From Thunnus maccoyii (Eukaryota > Chordata > Actinopteri > Scombriformes > Scombridae): a stretch of 64,000 bases of DNA. The notes under the pieces were generated by a model, which ran no database searches, was not told where the DNA came from, and was given only the letters and a program-made list of their open reading frames with translations. The DNA is taken from NCBI RefSeq assembly GCF_910596095.1, contig NC_056538.1:19082501-19146500 (forward strand). Direction: 5' to 3'. Shown in pieces: positions 13,702 through 31,885 of the stretch (the first letter of the stretch is position 1; every line of letters begins with the position of its first letter). Position numbers and translations under genes: made by a program.

Positions 13702-14373
13702 GATACACAAATTGAAGTTACCTGCACTACTGGTCTCTGGAAAGGCCTTGCTGGGTGATGATGGGCGACATGAGTTATGTGTGCGTGTTTGGGGTGTGTG
13801 AAGCACAAGTGTGTTGATGAGAGGACGGTGTGCAGGGTATTCCTTATAAGATGGCAATGACAGGCTGTCAGATACAACTCCACTGGGTGGTGGATGGAGC
13901 TCCTGCAGAGGACCACAGTTAAATGTTGAACAGCACTCACAATATCTGATATTGTACGCATCAATATCTGCAATATTGATATCTAAATATCTATAATGTA
14001 TCAGTATTGGAGATCTTGTAGTATAGAGAGCCACCTCACTACGAGCAATAACCAGGAAATGTAGTACAGAGAGTGGGATAAATATAAAATAAAACCTTAA
14101 ATGCTGTAATTTAATCTAACAGAATGAATAGTTGTCCTGCTCCACTCAAACATAACATATTATGGTGAAAATTCAGTACAACTGTCTATCTGTGCAACAT
14201 CAGCTGTTCTGAGTTTTAGCAACTGCTGCTAAGTAGCTCTCTGTGCAACCTCTGTGGCCAATACAAACAGCTTTTATTCTTCTTTTCAATTGAAATTTGG
14301 CAAAAATCTAGTAAATTACAGCTACCTTCTCCCGCGTAGCATCAACAGCAGATGTTTTTGACAGACTCTCCAT
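10356..14373 (-). CDS. cep57: Centrosomal protein of 57 kDa (11 exons, 498 aa)
   Basis: Exons (minus): 14373-14326, 13902-13722, 13343-13143, 12995-12874, 12365-12237, 12058-11981, 11805-11710, 11328-11248, 11130-10901, 10799-10655, 10541-10356. They sum to 1497 nt in frame with matching phases. The N-terminal half is the Cep57 localisation coiled coil (ALRNLQEKIRRLELEKG, AESRCVKLERQLDHMRRML, QLEKLERLEQEYLRLT). Then come LQTGLEANR and PHYRLSLRDVPFVTG, and a C-terminal microtubule-binding coil ending with LKPGERSKRNLRLLRDMKAL. Cep57 works at the pericentriolar matrix with Cep63/Cep152 and anchors microtubules. Length is close to human CEP57 (500 aa). The paralogue CEP57L1 is the alternative; proximity to mre11, also near CEP57 in human, favours cep57. 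Exon 9 carries a Ser-rich run (SSSSSSSTSGEE). Confidence 0.88.
12409..12780. mobile_element. Short hAT-like non-autonomous element in a cep57 intron
   Basis: The left end reads AGAGCTGCAACGATAAGTTG and the right end, reverse-complemented, reads GGGGCAGCAACTAATGATTA, so the tips form imperfect inverted repeats around GC(T/A)GCAAC. The interior is AT-rich with GATTAATC-type motifs seen in very abundant teleost hAT-type MITEs. It has no coding potential. Family assignment is from memory; boundaries are within about 10 bases. Confidence 0.55.
13639..13695. repeat. (AC)n microsatellite in a cep57 intron
   Basis: About 55 bases of uninterrupted AC lie just beyond the donor of the exon 13902-13722. 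On the cep57 transcript it reads (GU)n starting about 27 bases after the splice donor. Confidence 0.95.
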
Positions 14374-15401
14374 TGAAATGCAGCCAATCCAGTCTATGTC
14401 GCTGGTGCTGAACCAGGGAGTAAAATATGCAAAGTGCGCTAATGTTAGCTTAAAGTAAAATTACAGCCAAGCCCTTTATTATTACGATTGACAGCTTGCT
14501 AGCTCCGCGCCGTTTCTACAGCTCCGACTGTGAAAAGAAAACATCACTTGACAAACCACACAATCCAGGGTTTCTACAGGGTTGGAGTGATATTTATTTC
14601 AGCTTGTCCCAGGAAACGCGGCGCCGTGTGCGCACGTAGACATCAGCAGTACCGGTGACCCTCTATGACTAAAACAAACGCATCGCATTCGCTTACCGGA
14701 AATGTAGTTCTCTCTCCGCGGAGATTCTATAGTGAAGAACGACAATGATTCAGAATAAAACTACAATAACTCTGAGCCACCTGTGAGGGGCGGGGAGAGG
14801 GTTTGCAAGACTTGCCGGGGTTTTTATGGTAAACACGCCAGTGCTGGGACTTCAATGCAAGTAATTAATGTTCCTTTCGCGTTGTTGCCTATATTAGCAC
14901 ACACAACAAATATGTATCTAACGTTTAATAGACGTATTAACTGAATTAGACCCATCCAATATGTAAACATAACTTAGTTCGTGTTAGCTAGCGCATGAAT
15001 AACTTGCATACTCAACTCATGGGTTTCTAGCATAACGTAAAGTGAAAGCTAACTGTTAACTCACCATCCACGCAGTACGTTTATTTACCGCTCAGCTAAC
15101 TTACATGTTACTGTTAACTTAGCTACTGCTTTACGAACGCGTTATTAGTTAGCTAACGCTGGCTATCACACAATATAACACAATGAATTGTAACGTTACG
15201 TGAAGTGTAATGTGCTGAGACCCTGATGTTATAAACATCAGTTGTTAGCTCTCTGTCAGAAGCTTTAAAAAGTTACAATAGTGCTTCAATAATGAGACAT
15301 TTTTCATGTCCTCAAGTTAACTTTATTGTGCTTTCTGCAGCGGAGGCTTCTTGCTGACCACTTGTCAGGTGTCAACTGATCTCTCACTTACCTCCACCAT
15401 C
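14374..15401. promoter_or_regulatory. Bidirectional promoter region between cep57 and mre11
   Basis: The start codons of cep57 (14373, minus) and mre11 (15402, plus) are 1028 bases apart and diverge. CpG dinucleotides cluster at about 14500-14830 (for example GGCGCCGTGTGCGCACG near 14620), which fits a housekeeping-type promoter. An acceptor-like TTTCTGCAG at 15333-15341 suggests that mre11 has an upstream non-coding exon spliced to 15342. Transcription start sites cannot be fixed from sequence alone. Confidence 0.6.
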
Positions 15402-18400
15402 ATGTCCTCGGAGAGCACCTTGTGAGTCTGTTTAAGTCATGACTGCTTAAAGAAATCTCAAACCAAATATTTTGTGATTGTGCTGGTTAGTTACAGCAGA
15501 GTCCTTGAAGTTTCCCAATGAATGAATAGTGTTGATATAGCCTATAGGTAATGTTTCAGGTTCAGAATAATCTAATGTATGAGTTGTATTTGATATGACA
15601 GTCATGTGTGCTGTTTCTGTTTCTAGGGATGATGAGGATACCTTTAAAATCCTGATTGCTACAGATGTTCACCTGGGTTACCTCGAGAAGGATGCCATCC
15701 GTGGCAATGACTCCTATAATACATTAGATGAGATCCTGAAATGTGCTAAGAAGAATCAGGTACATGCAAGTTTATAAATGTGTGAAAGTCACAGGGATGA
15801 CTCCACATCAAATCTGATTCATGTGTATCTCTTTCTGCTCGAACGGACATCCCTAAATCTACCTGTCTTAAATGTCCTCTGTTATCTTTTTGCTTATTTG
15901 TCTGCTTATAGGTTGATTTCATCCTGCTGGGAGGTGATTTGTTCCACGAGAATAAACCAACACGGCGATGCCTCCACAACTGCATCACTATGCTAAGAAA
16001 ATACTGCATGGGAGACGCGCCCATACACTTCAATATACTCAGTGACCAGACTGTTAACTTCAACACCACCCAGTCAGTCCCTCTCTGTCTATGTGGTCAT
16101 TCTTTCCAAACACTGTTGCTGAATGAAGGTTTTACTAATGTTGTCATATATGTGTTGATGTGTTTAGGTTCCCATGGGTCAACTATCAGGATGAAAACCT
16201 GAACATCTCTATTCCTGTATTCAGCATTCATGGTAACCATGATGACCCAACTGGGGTGAGTTCCTTCCTAAATAAAATGAATTGTCAGACACGACACAAG
16301 ATCTATACGTGCAAGTATGTGCATTTGTGTCAGTTTTGTTATTCCTGCATATTTGTTTGTTTCTATGTCATGATTACTTTCTTTTCCTCAAGGCTGAAGG
16401 TTTGTGTGCGTTGGATCTGCTAAGTGCCTCCGGTCTTGTCAATCACTTTGGTCACTCCCAGTCAGTGGAGAAGATAGAGATTAGCCCTATCCTCATGCAG
16501 AAAGGCAACACTAAACTGGCCTTATATGGTCTTGGTAAGTGTGTGTTTTGTTTGACATGGCGTTTGTTTTTCAGTCTAAGTTGTTTATGGATGGTTTGCT
16601 ATATAGTATGTGTGCTGGTGCTTGTGTGTAGGTTCTATCCCTGATGAGCGTCTGTACAGGATGTTTGTCAATAACCAAGTGACCATGCTCCGTCCCAAAG
16701 AAGACCAAGATGAGTGGTTTAACCTCTTCACCATCCACCAGAACAGGTTAGTGCATCCATGCGTATATTTTTGGATATCCTAATCCATTAGGAAGACAGA
16801 GATTTACAGTTTAGTCATATAATAACAAATATCAAAGCATCCATACTGTATGTCTCTGTATCCCCGATAAAGTCTTTAGTCAGAATGCAGGATGTCTGTG
16901 GTGAGGGAAGTAATGGCAGTGTGTTTTAAGATAAATAGGTTGTCTGGCCATGCTTGTTCATAGGTTGACATGTTCTCCATACCTTTGATTTAGTAAACCT
17001 TTACTGTATTACTTCACAAAGTCAGCCCCAGTTAGTTATTTTAGGATATAAACAGCTATATTTTTGTCACAATACATCCTATTTTTTTTTTTTTATTGTT
17101 CTATGTTTTCTGTCTGTGGATTTTTTCCAGGAGTAAGCACGGTCCCACCAACTACATTCCTGAGCAGTTCCTGGATGAATTTCTTGACTTGGTGGTGTGG
17201 GGTCACGAGCATGAGTGTTTGATAGGACCAACCAGAAATGAACAGCGGCTCTTCTACGTGACACAGCCAGGCAGCTCTGTAGCCACATCCCTGTCCCCTG
17301 GAGAGGCTACCAAGAAGTACAGATACACACAATGGATGATGGACTAAACATTCTGATTGTGTTTTGAAGGGCTACAGTAGTCAAACCACTCTGTTCATGT
17401 GTTTCTAGGCACATTGGGCTGCTCAGGGTGAAGGGTCGTAAGATGAACATGCAAAAGATCCCCCTAAAGACGGTGCGTCAGTTCTTCATCCAAGATGTGG
17501 TGCTAGCTGACTATCAAGACCTCTTTACACCAGATACACCTCAGGTCACAAAGAAAGCGGAGAATTTATGCTATGCCAAGGTACTGTAATACCTGAATTA
17601 ACCAACAAATGACCAGTGCCAATCTTATATCTATAATTCTTAAACTCATGTTCACACATCTGCAATCTTTCTCTTGCTCTCTTGCTCTGTAGGTCACTGA
17701 GATGCTAGAAGATGCTGAGAGAGAAAGACTGGGATGTCCACTCACCCCAGAGAAACCTCTAATTCGCATAAGGGTAAGATGGACTCAAAGCATGTGCACA
17801 AACACATTTTCACACCGGATTTTAAATCCATCATCATTTCATTACCCAGGTGGACTACAGTGGTGGTTTTGACGCATTCAACACTTCTCGCTTCAGTCAG
17901 AAGTTTGTGGACCGCGTGGCCAACCCAAAAGACATCGTTCACTTTGTCCGACGCCGAGAGCAAAAGGAGGACATAAAAGGTCTGACACAGACTAAATACA
18001 CTGCTATGGACCCAAAGACCCAAAGACCAGCCTACTAATGTCTTGTAACAATTAATAGTTGTATTTTCACTTAATGTTTTGTCCATTTGATGTGTTTCAT
18101 TCATTGTTTTTTTAAATTTTTTTAGACGAAGTCAATGTCGACTACAGCAAGCTGTTAAAACCCGCTGCAGCTGAGGGGCTGAGAGTGGAGGACTTGGTTA
18201 AACAGTACTTTGAGGCAGCCGAAAAGGTACTGTACACACACAAACTCACCTACTTACAAGATATTGTGGTATATTTGTTTTCATCCACTGTGATACTACT
18301 CATTCATTTGATTAAGTGTATATACACGTGCATGTCTTCACAGACAGTGCAGCTGTCCCTGCTGACCGAGCAGGGGATGGGGAAGGCCATTCAGGAGTTT

Positions 18401-21141
18401 GTAGACAAAGATGAGAAAGATGCCATTGAGGAGCTGATCACTTATCAGCTAGAGAAGACGCAGCGTCACCTCCAGGCCAGAGGAGTGACCACAGAGCAAG
18501 ATATAGATACAGAGGTGAGGGGATGGGGCGTGCATGGGAAGTGTGGCAGATTTTGATGATGTCCTATGTCAACGTAAGAGTGCATATTTTATTATTTTCA
18601 GGTCCGGCTATTTAGAGACTCCAAAAAGAACACAACAGAGGAAGAGAATGAAATCAAAGAAGTAAGTAAGATGGATGCACACAGGCCTGGAATGTTTTTT
18701 GTCTGTTTAGCGTCTGACTGTGTGCGCTTCCTCTCTCACACAGGCATTCAACAGAGCCAAAGCTCATCGGCTGGAGCGTGGGGATGACCAGGACATATCT
18801 GATGAGCTTGCTGATGTTGCTATGGACTCTGACGAAGACTCAGTAATGTTCCCTCCACCCACAAGAGGCAGAGGGCGAGGAGGCAGGGGGCGGGGTGGCC
18901 GAGGAAGGGGGAGAGGTGGGTTATCATTTAATATTTCACAAAAGTGGAGTGAGGACAGAAGCACAGAGGTACACAGCAGTGAATACATGTTCCAATGGTT
19001 TATTCAAGTATGTAAGCTGTGACTTTGAACCTATACACCACTGAGTGCTTGAGTGGAAGATTATACTATGTGTAAGGGCTAAACAGCCCCCATCATATTG
19101 AAAGTGCATTTGAAATGGATCTTGTAATAGCCAGTATGAACAGGAGGAATGATTACAGCGAGGAAAGCCTCTTTCAGTGTTCATGTGGGCACCTGACTGT
19201 TGTTTTAAGACAGACTTGAAAAATTGTTACTCTATCCTTTAATGTGCTAGGCCTATAAGAGGTTAATCAATGGGTCGTCTAATAAATCTCTGATAGGAAT
19301 TGGTTTTCTGTAACATTTACCAAAACAGGCATGGTAAGACTATAATATGGAATTCACAACCAATAGTGATAAATTTGGAGCTTCACTTGAAGCCAACAAC
19401 ATTGACACAGTCCAGTCGCTCTCTGCTTAAATTCCAACAGAGGGCAGTCATGACATTCCAGCCCTTGCTGCACACTCTGTTTTATCTGAGGCTTATCTGT
19501 GTTTAAAAAAGCAAACCTAAATCTATAATTTGTTATTTTTTGTGCCTTTTTTGGTGGATGAATTTTACCCAGGTAAAATGGCTACACAAAGATTTGCAGT
19601 TGCTTATTGCGGTTTGTGTGATCCTCAAACTGTCAAAACACCTAACTGAGGCTTTTTAAAAACAGCATAGACACCAGTAGGCCTGTCTAAAAGAAATTGA
19701 TTTTGATCAATTATTAGCTAATTTAGTTGGACAGTAGATCAGACTAGAACTGGTTTAAAATCTTCCATTTCCGGGTCTGGCAGGGTTTGGCCTGATTATG
19801 CCAATTAGATATGTTCTAATTTTGATACTGCATATCAGATTAATTTGTGTGGTATTTAATGAGATTAAAATGAGCTTTGATGTGTGATCATATTGCTGAC
19901 ATTACATACAGGAGAACAAGGAGAATGTGTATATAAAGCTGGTTTGTTCTCGCTGCATCATAAATCTCTCTTGTAAGTTGTCCCACGATTGTCCAACTGT
20001 TATCAACTTTTCACCATCCAGGTGCAGCCGCCTCTGAACCAAAGCAATCTGGTCGGGGCCGCTCCCAGAAATCCTCAGCAACAACCCAAAGCAGGAGCAT
20101 TATGCAAGGTAGGAGAGTGTGAGATATGTGTGTGAGTAAAGATCAGTAGACACACACTATGCTTCACAGAGAATACACAGAAATTTTATTGTGATTTATT
20201 AGTGTATGACTATGTCTCATACTTCATCTTTCATACTTCTTCAATCATTCCTTCATACTTCCTCTCAATCTTCTTTTTTCAGCATTTCAAGCGTCATCCC
20301 AGAGATCTTCTCGGACTGGAGCGACCACATCCTACGCAGCAGATGAGGTAATGCAAGCGACCACAGACTCACTTCCTTTTTTTAGTCTGTATGTGAGCTG
20401 TACTGTACCTTTCCCAATCTGGCTTTGTATCTTCATCCATCTTCAGATAACCATTGATGACTCAGATGAAGATATACCTGTAATGAAAGCTACTCGAGCC
20501 CCTCCAAGGTATGTTTGCCTCTGTCTACTGTCGGGCAGTCCAGTCTTTTAAGAGAGCACACAATCATCCCTCCCTGTCCATAGCTTCATATTTTAAAATT
20601 GTATGTATTATTTTACCCTGTTCTTTAACCTGTCTCCTACGCTTGCTTACCTCAGAACAGCGTCATCGTCTTCATCCTTCTCTAAGCACAGCTCTCAGAA
20701 CCAGAGCCAGTCATCTAAAGGAGTTGCATTTGATGACAGTGATGATGATGATGATGAGGTAAAAAGAGATAAGAGAAAATTATATTGCATGTATATAGAG
20801 TGCTGGGGTGCATAGTGTGTGATTTCTTATTTTTTTCCATTGATGAAAAACTTGTTAAGTAGAATTACTATTTAACCATATGGTTCCCTGAGGAATTCAA
20901 ACTGATCTGAATTCCTGACCTCTTTTAGCTATTACATCTGTAACAGAAATGTATACCCCTAAATTTAATTTCACATAATCTACTTGATTTTTGTCAGAAA
21001 TAAACTGAGCTACACTCTGCTAATATCTGATTTTGACATATTTTCTCATAGTCAGTGTCTTAATCTCTTTTCCATCTCTATCTTCTTTCTGTGATCCAGG
21101 ATAATCCGTTTAAAGGCCCCAGCTATCGTGCACGGAGATAA
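15402..21141 (+). CDS. mre11: Double-strand break repair nuclease MRE11 (19 coding exons, 696 aa)
   Basis: Exons: 15402-15421, 15627-15759, 15912-16072, 16168-16255, 16393-16534, 16632-16746, 17131-17316, 17409-17580, 17693-17773, 17850-17979, 18126-18226, 18344-18514, 18602-18661, 18744-18915, 20022-20108, 20283-20347, 20447-20508, 20656-20758, 21100-21141. They total 2091 nt in one frame. The Mn-dependent phosphoesterase motifs are all present: TDVHLG (D20, H22), GGDLFHE, GNHDDP and WGHEHE. The capping and DNA-binding region follows, then a Gly-Arg-rich block ([17 protein letters not shown], about residues 560-580, an arginine methylation target) and an acidic, serine-rich C-terminus. MRE11 is the 3'-5' exonuclease/endonuclease core of MRE11-RAD50-NBS1 and acts in break sensing, end resection and ATM activation. 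Human MRE11 is 708 aa; no disabling change was seen. Confidence 0.97.
18916..20021 (+). other. Long mre11 intron after the Gly-Arg-rich exon
   Basis: This 1.1-kb intron is the longest in an otherwise compact gene. The frame stays open for about 107 bases past the donor, so a retained intron would add some 35 foreign residues after the GAR block and then stop. The rest is AT-rich with nothing recognisable. Confidence 0.6.
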
Positions 21142-21689
21142 CCATAACTGCATCCTTTCTGTAACACTTCTTCATTGTGTTGATTTTCCAAAAATAACTG
21201 TAAATGCTAATTGGCAAGTGAGCTGCAGTGGTGTTGTTCTGAAGGACTCCAAAATTTTCTCAGCACTCAGCTTTCATAACGTTGACATTAAATCTTTACA
21301 ATGGTCAGCTACTGTAGCTTTGGGTAAAATCAGTCAGATCAATCTGTTTCTGTGCAAGAGCAAGGTTAAAAGATATGGGGGGTGGGGGCAAGGTGGTCGT
21401 TGCTTTCAGACAGGATTTACTGTACTGTTTGTTGTTTATAGTTTTCACAGCTAGCTGATACTGGAATTAAAAATGTTTTTTTCATATATACACAACTGTC
21501 TCTCTGTCTCTGAATTATGATCTGTATCCCTCTCAAAGGCGGGGGCTGCAAAGTCAGTAGTCAGAGCCTTGTGTATCACATAACTCACTGAACAGCTAAT
21601 TTGCCTGTTATAGCAATTGCACAAAATCTTATCAGTTGATGCACCAGTGGAGCTGGATACTATGTGTTTAGACTTTCTATGCATCTGTG

Positions 21690-21975
21690 ACGGGGACAGC
21701 CGTGGCCGGAGGCAGTATGTTTTGTTTGTCCATCCTATTCTCATGAATGGGAAAATCAACACAAGGAATATCTCAGGAACGCCTTGAGAGAATTTCCTCA
21801 AGTTTGGCACAAACATCCACTTGGAATCAAGGATGAACTTGAAATTTGAAGATGAAACTGAAATTTGGTGGTCAAAGTCATTTTGACCCCACAAAACGTA
21901 TTTCCGAAATTCAAGAATCCATAAGCTAATTATGACAAAGTTTCTCAATCTCTAAGTGAAGACAGCATATTTCTC
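21690..21975. repeat. Interspersed teleost repeat
   Basis: Phrases such as CTCAGGAACGCCTTGAGAGA, TTTGGCACAAACATCCACTT, TTTGGTGGTCAAAG and AAGCTAATTATGACAAAGTT belong to a repeat I recall from many spiny-rayed fish genomes. It has no coding potential here. Class is uncertain and boundaries are approximate. Confidence 0.5.
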
Positions 21976-24096
21976 ACTGGAAATTATTCACTGGAATCTT
22001 ACATGTCAATATAGTGATAACTTCCATTTTGCCAAAAAATACACTTAATACCTTTTATTAAATTCCTTCAAAGCCTTCACTACAAATATTATGAGTCTGG
22101 GCAGACATGGATGTAAGCTGCAACTTGACTGATTGGCGGAGGCATACAAATGCAAGGCAGTATTTGTAGTTTTTTTGACGCTGTGGTGCTGCTCCACTGG
22201 TCTTGCAGCAAGAATCCGTCAAGATAGGAATGTGAAACATGTAAGGTGTGTGTTAAAGGTGGAAAATGATTCACACACAGAAAGTTACATAATAAACTTA
22301 AAAGTATATTACAGTGATCAAAATTAGGATCTTTTCAAGAATTAGCATAGTAAAGCAGATACTCAAGACAACTTTTGTCCAAACCTTTCTGCTGATCTTG
22401 GAAAAAATAAAGTTATTTCTTATTCATCAGATGATTTAATTTAACATGTTGCTCAAGGTGTTGACATTTTAATGTACAGTACGTTTCAGGTTTCTAATGA
22501 TTCAGTAAGAAATTTGAGCTGATAATTGTAATTTGGAACATCTTTTGTCCACAACTGATATAATGATTTACTCAACCCCCGTTGTACCTTTTGTTAACTT
22601 TGGGTCAGAGGGTGTGTGCTTGGGAAGATGAAGACACTGAATGGAACAAGGAAAGATCCAGTTTCCAACACATACATACACTGGCATATTATATCAAGTT
22701 AATTGTATGACCATTTTACTGTTGTCTGGCAAACTTTCTATAGTACTTTTTGTCAAAAAAACCCTCTGTTCTGTAGTCAGGTTAAAGAACAATGCCTTTA
22801 TTATATTTACAACCTTTTACAGAAATATAAAACATTAGGAAAATGTACCATATATACAGACAAATATTATCAGCCACCTGGCAGTTGTCATACTCTATGC
22901 AAACCTAGACAGAAATACTATTTATATCCAGCTATTATAATATACAATATATTAGTGTTAACTATGTTGAAAAAGTGAAGTGAAGAAATAATGATAGCAC
23001 TTTGTGCACAAATTCTACAAATTAAATTAACACACTATACTCCCTGTAACTAACTTTTACATTTCAAGAAATGGCAGGTATATCCTTTAGAGTAGAGAAG
23101 GGAGAAAACACCACAAATAGCCTGGCCATGGCGCAAGTTTTCTTAAGGCACACTGAATTCCTGATCGGATATCTCAGTGTGAAGGAACCATGAACACATA
23201 CAGAGTGATTAGAGTTTCAGTGCATTATAAGACTTATAACTACTTGAATCATCTGTATATACAGTAAGATCAAGTAATTCTCACTTTCCACTTAAAGTGC
23301 ACATGTAAATTATTCTGTGGTAGGACACAAGCACATCATCTGTGCCGTAAAAAAGGTGCATTTGCCCTTCAAGACATCAGGACACACATCAGATCAACTG
23401 AATCAGCACCGTAAATGCATTAATCCTCTGGACTTTTACAGTATTGGTAATTATTAACCTGAGGCTTCACAATGACTCCTGCTGGCATTACTATAACACA
23501 GGTTTGTTGCCTTTCTTTGCATAGCAGTTTTCCATATGAAACCTCATAACACATTGCACACCCACAGTACATATTATAGCACATAGTAATCAAGTAAATT
23601 ATGCCTGATGTCTGCCAGACAGGTAAGATCCAACTTCTTCACAGAATATTAAAAATAGTTTCAGAGTTGAAACATGTAGGTTTATCCATGATTTAATAAA
23701 GGATTTTTAACTTATAATCATCAGAGTGCCTCTGATGTTTTTTGACTGCCAACCAATATCATGGACTTTCATTATAAGTAAGCTGGACAGTCATTATTTT
23801 TTTTATTCTTATTAAAAATAGTTTGTATGTTTGTGGCTATGTCCTCATGTCAGCACCAGTGATCAAATATTTAAATTACTCTCAAAACGTAATGACATAG
23901 TGAATTGAGTCTGTGAAATTAGTTATTTTAAACAGTATCAATAGCTTAAGACAATGTTTGTTTTGAGTTACAAATATAGCAGCATTCTGCCATGAAGATC
24001 CCAGACTATCCAGTGACAGATAACAACATAAATATATTTTTCCCCTGAGTTAAGAACTTGAAATGGCACAAACAACACCTGAAAGTTTGAATGAAA

Positions 24097-24097
24097 T

Positions 24098-24131
<34 letters not shown>
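24097..24131. repeat. (TG)n microsatellite
   Basis: A TG tract of roughly 35 bases passes into a few TA units. Confidence 0.9.
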
Positions 24132-24140
<9 letters not shown>

Positions 24141-24531
24141 TGTAATGTTTATGGCTGTGTTTAACAGTTCATCTATATTGTTGCATCTTCAACTTCCCCT
24201 TTCTCTCCTCCTGTCTCCCATCTGCAGTCTACCACGTTGAAACAAAAAGCTTTCTTTTAGTTTCACAGTCTCTGCAACGTAGTCTGGACTGGAGTCATGT
24301 GGTGGTTGCTCATTGTGACAGATGACCTCAGGGGTTTTTCTGCTTGGACAAATGTAAAAAAAAAAAAATCAGAGCTGAATTTATGCATAGTTCTTGTCAT
24401 TGTCTCATTGAATTTATTGTGTTGACTTCAAGTGGAAATATTTCTATTGTGATGCACTTTCCCTCCAAAACTGCTTTACAATGCTATACTGTAATTTTTT
24501 ACCGGGGCTTTTCCAATCATCATGAATCATT

Positions 24532-29685
<5,154 letters not shown>

Positions 29686-31885
29686 CTGAGGAAACAATAA
29701 CAGAGATACATAAGACAAGGTGAACACAGGTGTTGGAACAACAGTGTGCATCGCATGGCTTGAGAGAAAAGGAAGTGTGTTTGTGTATCTAGCAGCGGTG
29801 TAGCTGGGTGATTGTGTAATTTTGTGTGTAAGTTTCCATATGCATGTAATTATCTGAGCTTATATGATTTCTCTGTTAAGGTAATTGTTTGAAGATATAT
29901 TACAACAAATGGCATCTTTAATTCCAAAAATGCCACAAAAACTACAATACTTGAGCCATATGTAAAACAGATGCGTAACACAATGAATATCCAGGGGTGG
30001 AGCCACGAAGGATTATCAATTGTGCACACATGGAACATAGTGTGCAGCTTTAGGTTGTCATGTTACATCCATGTGCCTCCCTGAATATGTCAGTCCCTCT
30101 ACATGCTGCAGGCAGTTCCCATATGCTGTTATCACCATCTCTTATCCCTGAACCTGCCATGAAAGTGATAGACTCTGAGTGTACAGTAGAGGGGGGTGTA
30201 TTGTGGCAGGGTCTATTGGGACCTGGTGAATCTCCCATTCAAGTGCAACTGATATTGTGGAGACAGAACATACTGTAATGTTGCGGGGTGGTATGGTGAG
30301 AGGGGCTCCTGTAACCCCAGGAGCCAGGTTAAAGCTGCTCATGTACCCTTGAACAAGATATCGCGTGTGTCCCAGTTGCATAACTGCATACAGTGCATTT
30401 CAGTTTGTATTGTGTAGGTAGTAGAAGAAATACAGAATGAGTGACAGTAGTTATGTCTCAACACAGGGTCAAGATCTCCTAAAGCAGTGGTTCCCAACCA
30501 CTTTTTGTTCTGACAGCTTCAAATGAAGCTGTGTACACAGGTTTCACATATCTGTGAGCACTGGAGTGATTCTCCATTCTTAGATTCTTTTCATTTGAAA
30601 AACTGAAGAGAGTAAGGGAGGTAAAACTATGCAATATATAATGAGAATAATGTAACAAAGATTTGAGAAAAGTCTGAGAAAACTAAATTGAATTCTGTGT
30701 AGCAGAAACATGTCTTTTGTTAATCATCTTGCAACCTTCCCAGATGAAACGGTCTAGTCTCACACAGACTATAACTGAATTGTGACACTAATCGTCAATC
30801 ATTAAGTCAAACATTTCCAAGTTCATCATGAGGAACTTTCCTGCAGAGTGTAAGTTTATATGTAAACACCAGTGGTAACCATGGCTGGTTATTTGAGTTG
30901 TACAGTATAAGCTGTGACTTCTCACCTGTGTTGACGGTTAATGCTAAACAGCAGTGCACTGGCCTTTTCATTGTCTAGTTCAAGGTATATATTTACCATT
31001 TACTAATGACCACCTGAGCACAAACACCTGGTAAATACAATGTGGTCACATGATATGTCTTGGCTCTCCAATCTCCAATCAAATTAGATGAAGATCAATA
31101 CCACTCCCATGTTTGTACAGTGAATATGAAGCTACTGTGAGCAGCCGGTTGGTTTAGGTTAAAAAAAACAAAGAAAACCTTGAACAAGTTTTTGTACGGA
31201 TTAAGAACAGTAACAAGCTTAGCACTAAATCAAGGTGTGTATGGCCAAAAACAACAGTCCAATTTCATTCTTTTGCATCCTGGGAGCCTTTTCTATTTTT
31301 CGTCAGTGTGCAGGCAATCTCGTTATGAAATGGGACTTTTTGTATGGATTAAACTAGCAAGATATAAGATATAAGTTATTTATTGTGCTGGTAGACAGAT
31401 TTTGTTACCTTTGGACATAGCCAGGCTACAGTAGTTGTCTCCACTCTTTGTGCTAAGTGTATTTTCTATATCGTTGAACTATTCCTTTAAAAAAAAAAAA
31501 AACCCTTTGGAGATCATTACTCACTGTAGAGTCAAACTATTACTATTACTAAGACTTCATGACTCAAATACTTCTTTTTCGTTCAAAAGACAAAACAAAG
31601 AAATTTCATACTTTCCAAGAAATACAATTTTCTTTTCAGAAAGAAACTTCAAATTATGAATCATCAGTATCTCAATACTGGATTTATCTAATTACATTTT
31701 AAAACATTGAACTTATTCAAATCTAAACCAACCTCCTCAGGCACAAACAGAGGTCATCAGTGGCCTCTTTGGAGGATTTCAGCAGATGGTATATTGTTAC
31801 AGACTGACAGTTTGAAGAGCGTCTACCAGCTGTTCTTCCTTTGTCTCATCCTCACAACTTTTCATTCACTGTTTGAACTACAAAC

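Larger units (their letters stand above)
21142..24531. other. Convergent spacer between mre11 and tmprss4
   Basis: It starts with the mre11 3' UTR (ATTAAA at about 21465) and then runs through low-complexity AT-rich sequence. It holds an interspersed repeat at 21690-21975 and a (TG)n tract at about 24097-24131. I see no exon. Confidence 0.45.

Noticed and set aside
13474-14034. A 186-codon minus-strand frame and two overlapping ones
   Set aside because: Most of it is translation of the AC microsatellite (Cys-Val repeats). Only 13722-13902, in a different frame, is real cep57 coding sequence.
30142-30381. A frame with a fibronectin-III-like phrase (PRNITVCSVSTISVALEWE)
   Set aside because: It is isolated, has no convincing splice sites or partner exons, and lies outside any receptor gene; probably chance.
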